Assembly: GCA_019614645.1 (NCBI GenBank)
Contig: JABWDB010000002.1
Span: 11,445,501-11,509,500 of the forward strand
DNA length: 64,000 nt
Source: Stratiolaelaps scimitus
Taxonomy: Eukaryota > Arthropoda > Arachnida > Mesostigmata > Laelapidae
Direction of reading: 5' to 3'
Shown: piece by piece, positions 12,501 to 25,800 of the stretch
Position numbering within the stretch: position 1 is the first letter of the stretch
Layout of the letters: every line of letters begins with the position of its first letter
Made by a program: the position numbers and the translations under genes
The notes under the pieces: generated by a model
What the model was told of the DNA's origin: nothing
Database searches by the model: none
Seen by the model: the letters and a program-made list of their open reading frames with translations, nothing else

Positions 12501-15500
12501 AAACTAACGGTGATTCTCGCCGTGTCAAGCAAAAATCGGCAGACGGCGATTGCGTAATCGCCGCCTAGCCACGCTGGTGAGCAGCAGATTTTGTCGAGTT
12601 CTCCGGCGATTACGTTTCGTATGGTATAATATGGATATGCCATTATATATACTAGATATATATATTATATATTGCAGATATATATTATATACTTGACGCC
12701 TGCCATTTGGACGGAGTCTACCCCGTTGGGCAGGTGCCGGACAATGGTAGCGTGTTGTTCAGATCACTTACGCAGCGATAGGATACTGATGCGTTCGATT
12801 GGGTATCACGATGCTGTGTAGTTTCGGAGCAATTAATCCGACAACGTCTGCCATGGGAACGATAACCAATCAAAGCATCATAATAATTATGTTAATTGTA
12901 TTAATAGGTAGATAATCGTCATAGCCTGTCGAGTGTACCAATCTCTGGAATAGTCAGTCGCCGTGGTGCCAAAATTCTTGGAGGATGCCAGTCGTTGAAT
13001 TATAGGCGTAGAAGGAAAATATTATCGTTGATCGCGAACGTTTTTTTTTTTTATGGGCGAACACAATTCGTTTGAAGCAGTGAGAAGTGATAATTGAATA
13101 ATAATTGATAGATGCACTTCACATATCGGAATATATTAATCATTGTTATCTATTGTTATGGATACTTATGTCTTTTGCTTGTCTGGCGTTTAATACAAAT
13201 AATATCACAAGAATTATAATGCGATACTAGCCGTCTGGGTGATTTTTTTGATGCCATCTTAGGATAGCTTGTTGGAGAGCAAATTATAGTTGGATATCAT
13301 ATAAACATCCATTGAGCTGACTCTGAGCTATGTCTCTCATGTGAACGGCCTCGGCTCTGAACCTTTGGGGGCACAGCTAAGAGGGGACATATCGGAGCTA
13401 CCTCGGCGTCTGGCAGGATTTGATCCCAAACCACATGTGTCTCCCTTCTAGCAATCCGGGGTCCAGTCATCGGATATCTCTGTATTCGTGATGCTTGGTC
13501 GGTGTTGTATACTCACAAGACATCACTAGCACAAACTTCGTGACGAAAACATCAACCTCCATGATATTTTTGCCAGTCCTCTCCCTATCGAAGGGTACAC
13601 GATACTATAAGTGAATTAAATTTTTCAATTTAACGTCCACGGTCCAACTGCTTCCGGCATAAGGCTTCATAAGACGGACAGCCCCTTTAAATCCAAATGT
13701 GCAACGGTGAGTGTCGAACCCATGCACCTAGGTGTCTCCTCCGATTGCACCAAGGCGCACACGAATGTGACCACCACGCCACCGGTCTCGACACGGTATC
13801 ATGACTGGCTATGTTTAACTGCCACGATGAGATACACAGACGACGAGGGCCAGCTGTGCCACACGTCGCGATGCCACCCAGCATCGACGTACTTCACGAT
13901 AGAACGAAATATAACGAGCCGCGATGGCTCGCAAGCCTATAAAATTGTTTTCTAATCATTTTCTATAACAAAAGCAATATGTGAACATTGTTATATTCGA
14001 CTGGACAGAGGCACTTTGCAATGCTGTCGCTAAAAGATAAAACCCGGCTGAAGAGAGTAGCTTTCGGTAGATTGCGTTAAAATCAATTTATTCAATCACA
14101 TACCAGCAGTCAATGTTTGAGGCGTTTTTCATTATTGCGTATATAGCGTGTTTGACCTGCACTATTTGTTCCGTTGCCATTGATTGATTAATTTATTAGT
14201 CCGTATGAATCGTCTCCTTTATGTCATTGTTTTTTTTCTTCAAAAGAGGAATATATGCAACAATCAGTCATCGTAGGTGCAGTAATTTAGTGCCTGTTGT
14301 CACGTCACACACCTACGTGTTGTTTGACAGCGAATGTATAATTAACCAGATCTCTCATTGACATTCATTGCATGATACATATCGCTTGTGCGATGCTGGA
14401 TGTTCGTTCTTTCTTTTTTTACTGCATACCTTGTCAAACCCCCCTTGTTATTGCATCTCTCATTTATGGCGTCATATCACACGTCCAAACAGCACAGACT
14501 CTACACTCGACGGTGTCAAGGATGTTCGTTTGGTTTATTTCTAAACGACTCGATCACTATTGCGACTGCATTGGACTATAGTATATACGTGTCATTTCAT
14601 GCATTTGGTCGTCACCCGCCGGCCATGTTTAGTAGAGTAGTCGTTTTACTCCAGTTACGATGGGCACTGGTCAAAGAAAACGAACATAACGCCCACCGTC
14701 AACTCTCCACGAGGACATCCCCGACAGAATAATAATAGACAAGCAAATTCAAGAGAAACATATATATATATATATATATATATATAGCGATTCACTAGTT
14801 GGTTTGGCAACCTCTGTTTCTTGCTCATTATCATTGTTATGATTATAATTGCCTTGCAGGTAGTTACCTTCTCCTAATGGCTGTTCACAAATCCCAGTGG
14901 ATTTCGACCGTTGTACAGGGATATCACCTGATGTTCGCCGTCGGTGTGGGCGTAGGACCTCTCATCGCGCGGCCGTTCATTACTGACCGGTACGTATGAC
15001 GCTTAGATCAAGACAGACACGGCTTAAAGGAACCTTGTATTCGAACTAGCTAGACTTGGTCGTTTATTTTCAAGTGGTTCGACAGAAAATGCAGAAACAT
15101 CATGCGTCAATTTGAATAATATGAACACATCTGTGTGCCGGACAATTTACACAGGTGACAATAGCCGATTTCTTATCTGAGAATGTAACTTGAAGAGGGG
15201 GCAACTTTTATAATCCATACAGATTAAGTTGACGCTATTAAGCGTACGCTTCATGTCGTCATTAGGCCGACTTCAATGGGCAGCTGAAATGGATGCTCGG
15301 TGTGTACGCATGCCACAAATCATTATAATTCCTATATTATACAATGTGTCACTTTCCCGCAACTCATCTGACAATATGTATCCGCCACGATGTATTCCTA
15401 TACATGCCACACTATTTATACCGCACTAACGATTTCCGACGTTGAAATTATTTTCCGATATTTATGCGCTCATATATTAGTTCGTTTCGCCACCTTTCCG

Positions 15501-15989
15501 ATTCAAATTTGTATGGATGCGCCTCCCCCATCCAAATGTCAAAGGGGATTGCCTTGGTAATACGCGGGTGAAATATTGACCAGGGTTCAAGCGCAGACGC
15601 CTCACTTGACAGAAACAACCTCGAGTTTTATAACCGAAACCAGTTTGGTTAGATGGCCCGTTGCATATGAATAATTTCCCTTTAAAGGCTCACCGGTACC
15701 AACGTGTTGGCGTTGCTTGAAAGACGTTCTTGATCGTAGCCAACCTCTGAGCCAAGTGCGTCGCTTGCAGGTTATCCCATTTCTATGAATTTCCAAATTG
15801 GGGACGTCGCATTTTTTTGAGTTATGAAACAAAAAATGACTTACCTTTGTCTCAGTTAAACAAAGCGAAAACCGAGGAGCTGTTTGATATCGATTTGTTT
15901 CGATTCAGGCTCAGTTTTTAATTATTATTGTTATTATTATAACGTACATCGAAAAATTGTATTATTACTTCGACACAAGTTTATGTATA

Positions 15990-16021
<32 letters not shown>

Positions 16022-16830
16022 CGTGTATGTTTATATTTATATATATATATATATATGATCACCTCATCAGTAGGTGGCCGCCTGAAGATCAAATTGCTTT
16101 CCTCTCACATCTTTCGGCAGTTGCTCAGGCTCGCTTCTACTATTACAATAGCAGCTGTAGCTGACATTGCTCACACGCTGCAAAGAGCAACTATCATTAA
16201 GGTGATGTGATAAGTTATGAAAACAAATCAGCGTTCGGCATTCGAACACAGGACGCAACAACGAGAAAACGTTTACAGAAGAAACGCCGTTCACCTTGAC
16301 TTAACCATTTCAACAGCTGTTAACACACGACTCGATTGCATTCCTTGTAAAATGGCGGAATAGCAAATTTCAATAGTAATTGAAACAGGAACACAGTGGA
16401 AACGGTCGTTTTGGACGGCAGCGAAATCCAAATAGACTACTATGGTCGTTAGTCATGGATAGTGGACGATAGTAAATAACAATAATAACAGCAATAATAT
16501 TTGCTAGATACTATTGCCCGATTCCGAGTCACTTTTCCGTATCAAAATGGCCACCAGTGAAATGTATCATCTAAATGAGCCCTGTGAAGAGTATGGTCAG
16601 CCGACATTGCCCTTGTGCTCGGTGTATCGCACACGCGTAGGTTGAACCGGCAACTGGGGATAGCTCAATAGGCGATGAGCGCGAACGCGCCTGTCAAGTA
16701 CGTTTCTACACTACCCGCGTCGCCGTCCAATGTTGGCAAACTCGAGCCTATACACCTGCCTCCCGTACAGCCACTCCGGGATGTAAGGAGTATAGGAACA
16801 TATCGGGTGTGTGTGTATATATATATATAT

Positions 16831-16887
<57 letters not shown>

Positions 16888-16895
16888 ATATATAT

Positions 16896-16948
<53 letters not shown>

Positions 16949-19900
16949 ACGTAGAAGATATGTCTACATATCGGTATTGTGAGGTCGACGCAAAAAATGC
17001 CGGTGTACTGTTTGGTTTCCATGGACAGCGAATGTGTGGCAGGTCTCATTCATATTTTCACATCTCAACTTGGTGCAACAACGCCTGGTACCCATCTTCA
17101 ACAACTCATCTTCATCACGTTCTGATATTTTACCTCATCACGATTGTGATTTACAAGACGATTGTGTTTAACGGAAATACTGCTGACCGATATTTCCGCC
17201 CAATTTCTCATTCTAATCATATATTAACTTCGTCATTTATACTTCCATGCCTCGAATCAAATACCAGCAGCAATCATGTTTTTAGGATGAAATTCGAAAA
17301 CTCTTCGTATCCAGAACAAATATAACACAGGGTTCCGAAACGTCCAACCGTCACCCATCTGTTTGACCGTACCGTAACCGTCACGGCCGCAATGGAATAG
17401 GCCGTTGTCTTTTCTGCTGCGCATGATCCGATCGTCATCATCTATTTATTTGCCCCGACATTATTTCCCCCCTGGACTCTCTGTTTTTACTTCGATCTTG
17501 GAACCAGTTCAACATCTCGGTGTGAGTCTCTCTCCGATGTCGGCCCGATGATCCAATTTGATTATTCATTTGGTCTTCGTGTACTGGAAACGAACACCCA
17601 TCCATATACCCAAGATGCAAATTACAGCTTTCCGTCGGATGCTGACAACAATCTAGTCGGTAACTGACGCTTCGGAGGCACATAAGCCAATAGAAATCGA
17701 ATGATTTTGACCTTCATTTATAGCCATGGCTGCGATATGCGCCCTTCCCCCCGCCCCGTTTGCCACCACACTGGATAATTCCTTCCAAACACATTTCAAT
17801 AATACAGTGAAATGCAAAATAATCAACATTTTACATTCTATCCGTGTAATTGACATCTCTCCTTTGCTAGCAACTAGACCTGTGACACCTCTCACGATGC
17901 TTGTCCTTCTCACATGTTGATTGCTAGAACAGCTCAATTATTGTAGCTTTGCCGACTGTTGTATTAGTATTGTTTAGTCTGCAATCACCGCGTTTTCGTT
18001 AGAAAATAAATGTCTAAAAAAAATGTGAAAATAAATGATGAAAATGCACGTCTAGACTGACCCTTGTGCGCATCTGCGTGTATACAAAAGCGACATCATA
18101 GTTGAGATCAAAAAGTTTACTCTAAAGAGCTACCGGTTTTGCATAATTGAAATTATGTTATATAATATTTTTCCTATTATTTTCATGTAACAAAAGGGTA
18201 TTTTCATTCAAGTTTGAAAGAAATGTATCCGTAAATTGGCTCATCTCGTGAATGCGTCGATTATAATTTGTCGGCGGTAACGGCGTTTGTTCTGCGACGA
18301 AAACCCTGTTCTGTTTGTTCGTTATAACACTAAGATTGTTCAATGTTATATAATAACATTGAACAATGGCACAGTGGCAGGATGTCAAACAGAATTTCGT
18401 ACACACGCCAACACCTTACCGGGTTACCGGGTGCCGAGTCACGTCAAGCTACAATACGAAGCTCGCTGGTCTTTGATCATTTAATGGACCACCTATGAGA
18501 GACAACGTTGCATCGTTTCTGCGATTGTGTTTGTGGGTCTTGTTGTTTTTGTTGTTGGAAACACAGCGGGCTTCGGCCAGAGGGCCATAATGTGAAATGT
18601 CGTGAGGAACTCCCACTAACGAGGTTATCATTTGGATCGAAATGCTGATCGACGCTGGTTAACTACATTATACAAAGCCGAATATTTCCTGAAGAATGGT
18701 AACCCACTTCGTTGGAGGAAACCGAAGCCAACGCCGCTCTACCTTGATCTATCGAAGCGTGTCACCTAGTGTTAGCTGCTATGTGATACTCCGGTTCGAT
18801 GTCGTTTCTTGACGTCCTCCTCTGCAACACAGTTTGACACCTAAGGATTTTTCAGCCAGAGATAACGCCCTCGTCGAAAAGGCTAACGATGTTCTGTCAC
18901 CCGACTGTGGATAGAAACGGGGACCAGGGCAGCTTCTCTCTGGATTTCCAATATAAGCGCTTCATAGATAGCTCATAGTAATAATAATTAGGTAGCAAAT
19001 AATATTGTTGCTGGTTTATTCCCGAAACGAACTCAGTGAGGCTATTAAACCACTGTGTGCACGACACGAAGGCATCAGATGGAAACATAACCGCTGGCCG
19101 TGTGGACAGCGTGCGTGGTGTTTGGCTATTGCCGTGGTGACGGCCTCGAGCTCGGCCTGATACTCTATCCCCCACTGCATTACTGATTATTCCAACATGA
19201 TTAGGTTGGGTTAGGTATATTGTGTCCGATCTTTGTACATATAATAATATTAAAATATATTAGATACCTGATTTATTCACCATTAGCAATAAACGTTGTA
19301 TTGCAATTGCGCAGTTTCCCCTATAGTAATTGCATAAACCGCGTCCGTAACCGGGTTTCCTTCGTGCAGATACCGACACTAAATTTTTTTTCTAGTTGAT
19401 CTTCAAATATAGTTATTAAAGCCTTTGCACGGCGGCGTATCGCTATCGATTAACCACGTAGAGTCAATGACTCGCTTTCAACTAATATGTTTTCCGCAAT
19501 GGTTGATATGATCCGTTTTTTTACTTTTAGTACCCAAAACGGTCCGATAAACAAGGTGCCTCGCTCCATTTCCCTCGTACCTGTTCAACACGCCAGATTT
19601 GACTATCCTCGCGCCCAGTCAAACTGTTCTAGACAAATCTTGTCTAACCTCAACTTCTAATATACCACAGTAATCACAGGCTCTTTGGTGGTGACATGGT
19701 ATTTTCTCAACAGACAGTGTCAAGCCAGCTTAAATATCTAGCCGTTACTTTGAGAGGCTGTCAAGGTGTTGCTCAAAACAACCAGACAAGCAGTAATCAT
19801 TGCAATGGATTTTCAGACCCCTGTTTGTGCAACTATGCTCGCTGATTAGAGCTCCAGCCCTCCGGGCACAGCGGGTGTATATTTCTGTTCATAATATCAG

Positions 19901-22784
19901 TTCTCGTCAGCGGCTACCATTCCAAAAGGGCGTATCCTATTTGTTGTTTATCTGTCAGTTGCCAATATCTTTACTCCACGTCACAATCGATAGGTAAAAT
20001 CGCAAACACTTGGTTCAAATGTGAACGACAATTTTATCGAGATTTGAGCCAAAAACGTCAAAAAAAAATACTTGGCCTATTGCCACTTAACTGTTATCGA
20101 TATATAGTACAGCTGTCTTCGCAGCTTTGTTTCTGTCATTATGGATAGGGCATCCGTCCGTATCAGCACTGACGGTCGCACCCATCAATATACAATATAA
20201 ACAGTTGCGCATGCATACAAGCTCGCGCACTTTCACAAGCAAACAATAGACTTAGCGACAAAAAACGAGTACCATCCAGATCGACGATCCGGGCCGATGG
20301 ACGTGAACAAATGCAAACTGTTGTTTTTTTTTGTTGTTGGTGTCCCGCAAGGCTAAACTATTTTCTCACTTCTGTCTCGCGTCCAGAAATCAAAATTGCA
20401 CCACAGCCGCCATCATCATCATCACAATAACAACAACGACACCAGCCACCAAAACAGTTCGCAGCCTTTTTCCGGCACGCATTGGGTCTCTTGATCTGTG
20501 GGTGACGGTGCTGTTGCAGAACTCTTTCTTCCCTGATCCTTCGGCGGGTAGGTGCCCGATGCAGGCGTATTGACGGGAAACGCGGTCGTCAGGCGGTGGC
20601 AGCCGCCACGCCATCACGAGGGGTGAATTAAACAGAAATTGTAATTTTCGTTCTAATTTGCTGCTGACATGAGTCGTTCGGGCTTCCAGAAGAACCAAGG
20701 TAACAGGCGAAATCGTAGCGTAAATTCGTCACCGTTAGGCGATACGACAAAATACGAACAGTGTCCGTGCGGGCGGGTGGGTGCCGTTCGTCCCGTGCGA
20801 GGAGACGACGAACTGCGCCTGAAGCAGCGGGCTGACCCCTCAGTTTTCGATATGCGGGAGTTGTATCTGTGCGCCTGTGCGTTCCAGATGTGTGATGGGT
20901 ATTATCGGGTATTACGGCCAACCTAGAAGGCACAAAAACGACGACCCTCTATCATCATTTACATCATTTCGAGACAATTTCTGCACTGTCATCAGTTGGA
21001 GCTCTTTGTTTTCCCACTCAATTGTTATCGACGCTTTCAGTCGTGGCCGAGAAGTTGTTGCCTTCTGACTATGCTACTTGGTTGCTGAGGGAAGACACGT
21101 CCAGTGTGTACAGCAGTGTTTGAAAATCGAACAAACAATCCGTTTCGCGATTCATGATCGCCTATAAGTGACACATCTTTGTTTTCGGTGTGACCTCCGA
21201 ACATAATCTATCTGGTAGAAATGTTTACCCACATAATGGTGGTATGTCCACGACTGTTGTCCAGATCTCCAGGGGAGAGAGCAGCATTTCTTTTAGCATA
21301 AAAGAAATGAACGCTGCGACATGAACCGAGCTGAACACGCTGGACGGGTGCATAGGTAGAGCAGCGCCTGTGGAGGAATCTGCCCGTGTCAATAAAGTTT
21401 TCTTTTTATAGCCTTTCGTGATATTTGCATGTACACCCTTTTCTAAGAAAGAATCCTGTATGACATCTTCTGTGGAGGATAACGCTCCTCTAGCGGTTTA
21501 ATAATTGCCGCGATTGTTTACCCCGAGGCACGCCGTTCCTTCATGACAGTACAATGTGCACTTCTTCGGTGACCGGAGGCTCGTAAACGATCGGCGGCTA
21601 CGGCTTAGAATGAAATGCTGCTTTCGTAGGGAAACAGTTCTGTGCCGAGTGGGCGCACGCCCAATTGGCTTAGCGTCACGGAATACATTTTGTTTGAATA
21701 AATTAGGGAGGCTCTATGGAAGTGAGTATGTTGAAAATCGATTTATCTGTTTGAAAAAAATTCGCCCGCACGAAGGGCGGCGTGAGTGTATAACTAAGAG
21801 CACTGTACTATTATATATATATATATATATATATATAGTGGTGTGAGTAACGTAAGACACGCATAATAAACAAGCTAATACTTAACTGTTATACACTGCC
21901 GCTTCTTGGAATATATACTATCCAGTATAATACGTTTACAGAAGAACCCCGTAGTAATCTAGCTGTGCTAAATCAGTTAGGCCAATGATTTCTATTTTGT
22001 TGTCATTCTACCCAGAAGATTCGACGGGCATAAACCTCTCTTCTTCACCAATGATGAGAGAAATTCGAAATTTATCTACACATGCTGATTTTATCGCTGA
22101 GTGTCACTTCTTCCAGTATTTCAAAAAAAAACAGCCCACCCCCGACACAAGAGCCAGTGCTGCGTGACGTATTTAACTGATTCATTTGCCACTTGATTTT
22201 TACTGGCGAGGTGACATTCACAATTGCTTGCGTGCTAATGTCACCTAATTTGTTGTTGCTTATGTTAATACTGTTGATTCCCGGTAATTATGGTCCCGTG
22301 GTCATCGCTTAACCGCTCAACACGAACGTACTCTGAATCGCAGCGTGAGTCTGACGAATCGAACGATCTCGTCCCGAAACCCGTTCTCGTCGCCGTTCCC
22401 ATCGACGCCCACCCAGTCGAACTCGCTCTACGAGATCCATAGGAACGCCCCTGCAGTCGTGCCCACCCCGGCGCCCACTCCGATACCGTCAACAGTCGCC
22501 AGGGTACCCTCTGTGCCCCTCTCGCCCTTCCCCGTGTCAGGAGCGAGTCGGGTGTTTATTCCGTTTGTCGTCGTCGCCTTCCTCGCGGTTCTGATCGCTA
22601 CGTGCTTCTATCTCGCCTACCGCTGGGCTAACGGATCGGGTGAGTCGCACATTCCCATACGGGGCGATCGATGGTCGTAAAACTTGACGGTTTAATCAAT
22701 AATAGGCAATACAGAAATACGTTAGTTGTTACTGTTTAAGACGTGTATCGAAAACAGCTCTAATGCTGGCTGACAGGACTCGCT

Positions 22785-22829
<45 letters not shown>

Positions 22830-25800
22830 TGGCCGTGACACTTCCCCTGGGGAATCTAAACCGACCGAGAAGACACGCATCAACGGGTTCGGTGATAATT
22901 TGACCCGGTTTTCTCTCAAAAGTGTTCTAACCGTTAGCCAGTAGCTGGTAGGAGGCTATATGACTGTCTGCTAGGATAATCAACGATCATTGCATTGTAT
23001 CACGACGAATTGTATCGTTGTGGCTCTCGCTCTCTCTTTCTCTCAGATAGAGCAATTGACTTTTTACAGTTTTAATCAATAAAAGAATATCGCTCTTATC
23101 AAATCTCTATATAAAAATACTGGGGATCTTTTTTTGCCTGAAAGAAATCAAATCATATATATATATATATATTGGTTGTATAGAAGCATTGGCCCCTTCT
23201 TGTCTAGCCAAGTTGCTTTGCACTCGTGTTCTGCCCAGATAGGATACTTTGTGTGTGTTAATATATAATATGTTTTTTTTATAAAATCAGCGGCAAGACC
23301 TCAATGCACGATTGTTCTGTTAAATTCATTCATCATATTCTGCTGAAAGTAGGAAAGCCACGCCCCCCGAGCCGGCACTCACTCCGCGAGTGGGCCCTCA
23401 CACTTCTCTGCGCCTGCCACGCTTTCCTATACGTGCACACGTTCGTGTCTGTTCTGGACTTCCTGAGCATCTACGGCGTCCTGAAGGGCATGACCCGTGC
23501 TGATTCGTTGCTTCTTATTTCTGGTATGTTAACGGCAAGAATCGCGTGGATTTCGATGAAATGTACACTAAATATCATGCGCGATAGATATTTTGGGAAT
23601 CGTATTCACACCTACAATCGTATTTACGCCCCGGTGTCGTCCATTGTATTCGGGGTCATTCGATTCCGATAATAGAGACGGGCTTCAGGATCTGCACGTA
23701 TATGTCACGCACCTGTATGATAAATCGGGTGTCATGTCTTCGTTTTGCCGGACCACTATCAGGCGATGTATACTAATATCAACAAAACATTTTTTGTAAA
23801 ACACTGCACTGAGCTTCGATCGGATAGTGATAAGAAACTTCACACGATCCGTCTGTAAATTCTGTGCAGACCTCGACCCTGAATAACAGTAGACGAACTA
23901 TGTGGGCCATTGCCCTGTTTTACCGTTCTGTGTTATTCTGCTGTCCGGCACCTGTATACACCTGTGTCGTTGGAGCCGAATTCAAACTGGTTTGTTATAT
24001 CTGCAAACAGTCGAAAATAGTCAGCCTCTTATATACATATATATATATATATATATGAGCGGCTGAATATTTTCGACAACGCTGTATTTAACATGGATCG
24101 TTAAGGGAAAATTAAATCGTAGCTCAGTGGGCGACGCAACTGTTATTCAAAAATCAGTCAGTGAAATGTGATGGCAACTATCAAGACCGATTAAACCGAT
24201 TTGAAGAAACGGGGTAAAAACCACACATTTTAGCCTCTGTTTTTTCTTGGGAAATATATCTTCATTGGCTATTCATATTTCCACTGCAAACGTAAATATA
24301 CGAACCCATTGCGATAAACGAATGGCACAAGCACTTATGAAATGTTGCTGTACTGTACACCTGCCGCTTCAATGCGAACGATGGATGTATCATATTTTGT
24401 TCTTTTGTGCATAAATCGTCGTACGAGATTACACCGAGTTCATGTTTCTCAATTGACCTCAACAAAACCGAGCCTCTAGTCTTCCAGCAGCAAATCACTG
24501 AGGTACAGATATCCGAGCAATTGCAATGCGCCCTTGGCAAATTGCCCCCACCGAGCTAATGCCCACCCACCCGTTCGTCTCGTCTCCCGTTAGGTCTTAT
24601 GTGGGCGTTCTGCTGTTTCCGTCTCGTACCGGTCGTCCTCTCGGTGAAGCTGACCCCTGCCAACGTGCTATTCCTCGCCGACACCGCACTCGTCGGCTCG
24701 GCAGGCGCCATGTACGCTGTGGGCCACAAAAGCCACGCGCATCTCTGGTATTGCAGGTGAGAGAGAACAAGCGGTCAAAAAACGGCTGAAGAGGCCGCCG
24801 CTGCGTAACGAGGTCGAGATGACCCACGAAGTCCACTCCTTACCCCAATCCGCAAGTGGTTCCGAGACTGATACAATCGACAGGCAATACAACAGCAACA
24901 CCCCCCCGCCCGCCTGCCCGTGTTTCCTCAGGCGGACTAGCGAAAGACACTACCACCACCACCACTACCACAACAACAACAGCAACAACCAGTTGGGGAA
25001 GATGACCAGCGTCAGTCAAACGTCACCATCATAGCACCGAAAAAAAAACACTCACATCGCCAACGTTCATACAGCGTCACCACGTGACATGGGGTGTAGT
25101 ACACCATATAGAGGTTGTCGTTCATACTCAACGTTTTGCTCGTCCCATCATTGGCCATGCAACAGCATGTCATGTGTTCACGGCAAGGGATTTTCATTCT
25201 CTAGCGAGCTGGGTATCTGTGTTGGCTTTTTGGTGTTTGTAGGGTGTTTGCGGATTGGCTTGATACGCGATCTGGTGGATAAGGTTGCCTGGTGGTTTGG
25301 GAAAAAGCTATGTGTTGTTGGACTTGGTTATAGACAATCGGATGTATGAATACTTGATCAGGTTATTGTGTTCTGCTATGAGAGCACTGTCTCCCTATGT
25401 ATCTGTATCGCCTATCGCTAAAGCTGCTATTACGGTCTAGAGGAAATCTGTGCTAGCCTTGTATGTGGCATCGAACGCGAGAACCGCTATTGCGAGACTC
25501 TATTCATAGTTTCGAGTGCATCTGATGAAAATGCCGCTTATATGGAATCACACAGCTTGGCACTATGTGTTATTCCAAAGAGCTAGCGTTTTCGTTTTGT
25601 GCGCGGATCGGATTGTATATGCTTGTCGGGTGTTTGCCTGTGGTTGTACACGTTGTGACGTTAGGTAACTGTGACATTTACATTGTATGCCTCTCTTCCT
25701 GTTCGCTTCCTCTGTTATCTGATAAATGTGTGTTTGTAGCAATGGTAACTGACCCGAGTTCCGAGTTAGCTGAATGGCTGATTCCATAGTGGATATCGAT

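Larger units (their letters stand above)
5288..14859 (+). other. 9.6-kb intron of the MFS gene
   Basis: Donor gtcagt, acceptor gccttgcag. It holds SINE copies near 6560 and 13630, the LINE fragment at 10691-11271, a G run near 9659, (TA)n tracts at 6487-6532, 12645-12690 and 14760-14787, and a GC-richer patch at 12000-12620. Open frames here (for example 9483-9851 and 12133-12339) show no family match or convincing splice context. Confidence 0.65.
16951..22416 (+). other. Remainder of the intron between transporter exons c and d
   Basis: The intron starts at 16783. It holds an inverted repeat at 18335-18367 and a (TA)n tract at 21811-21838. A possible small initiator exon at 20669 (MSRSGFQKNQ then gtaaca) does not fit the gene's phases. 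No other feature is supported. Confidence 0.5.

Noticed and set aside
16675..17325. 216-codon open frame with long Tyr/Ile repeats
   Set aside because: Only its first part (16680-16782) is kept, as a transporter exon; the rest reads through a donor site into (TA)n sequence.
20669..20700. Possible initiator exon MSRSGFQKNQ followed by gtaaca
   Set aside because: Its phase does not fit the next transporter exon, and it lies after earlier transporter exons that are already in order.
22344..22416. Upstream extension of transporter exon d from an acceptor at 22343
   Set aside because: It would need a phase-2 partner, while the preceding exon ends in phase 0. The acceptor at 22416 has a much better pyrimidine tract.
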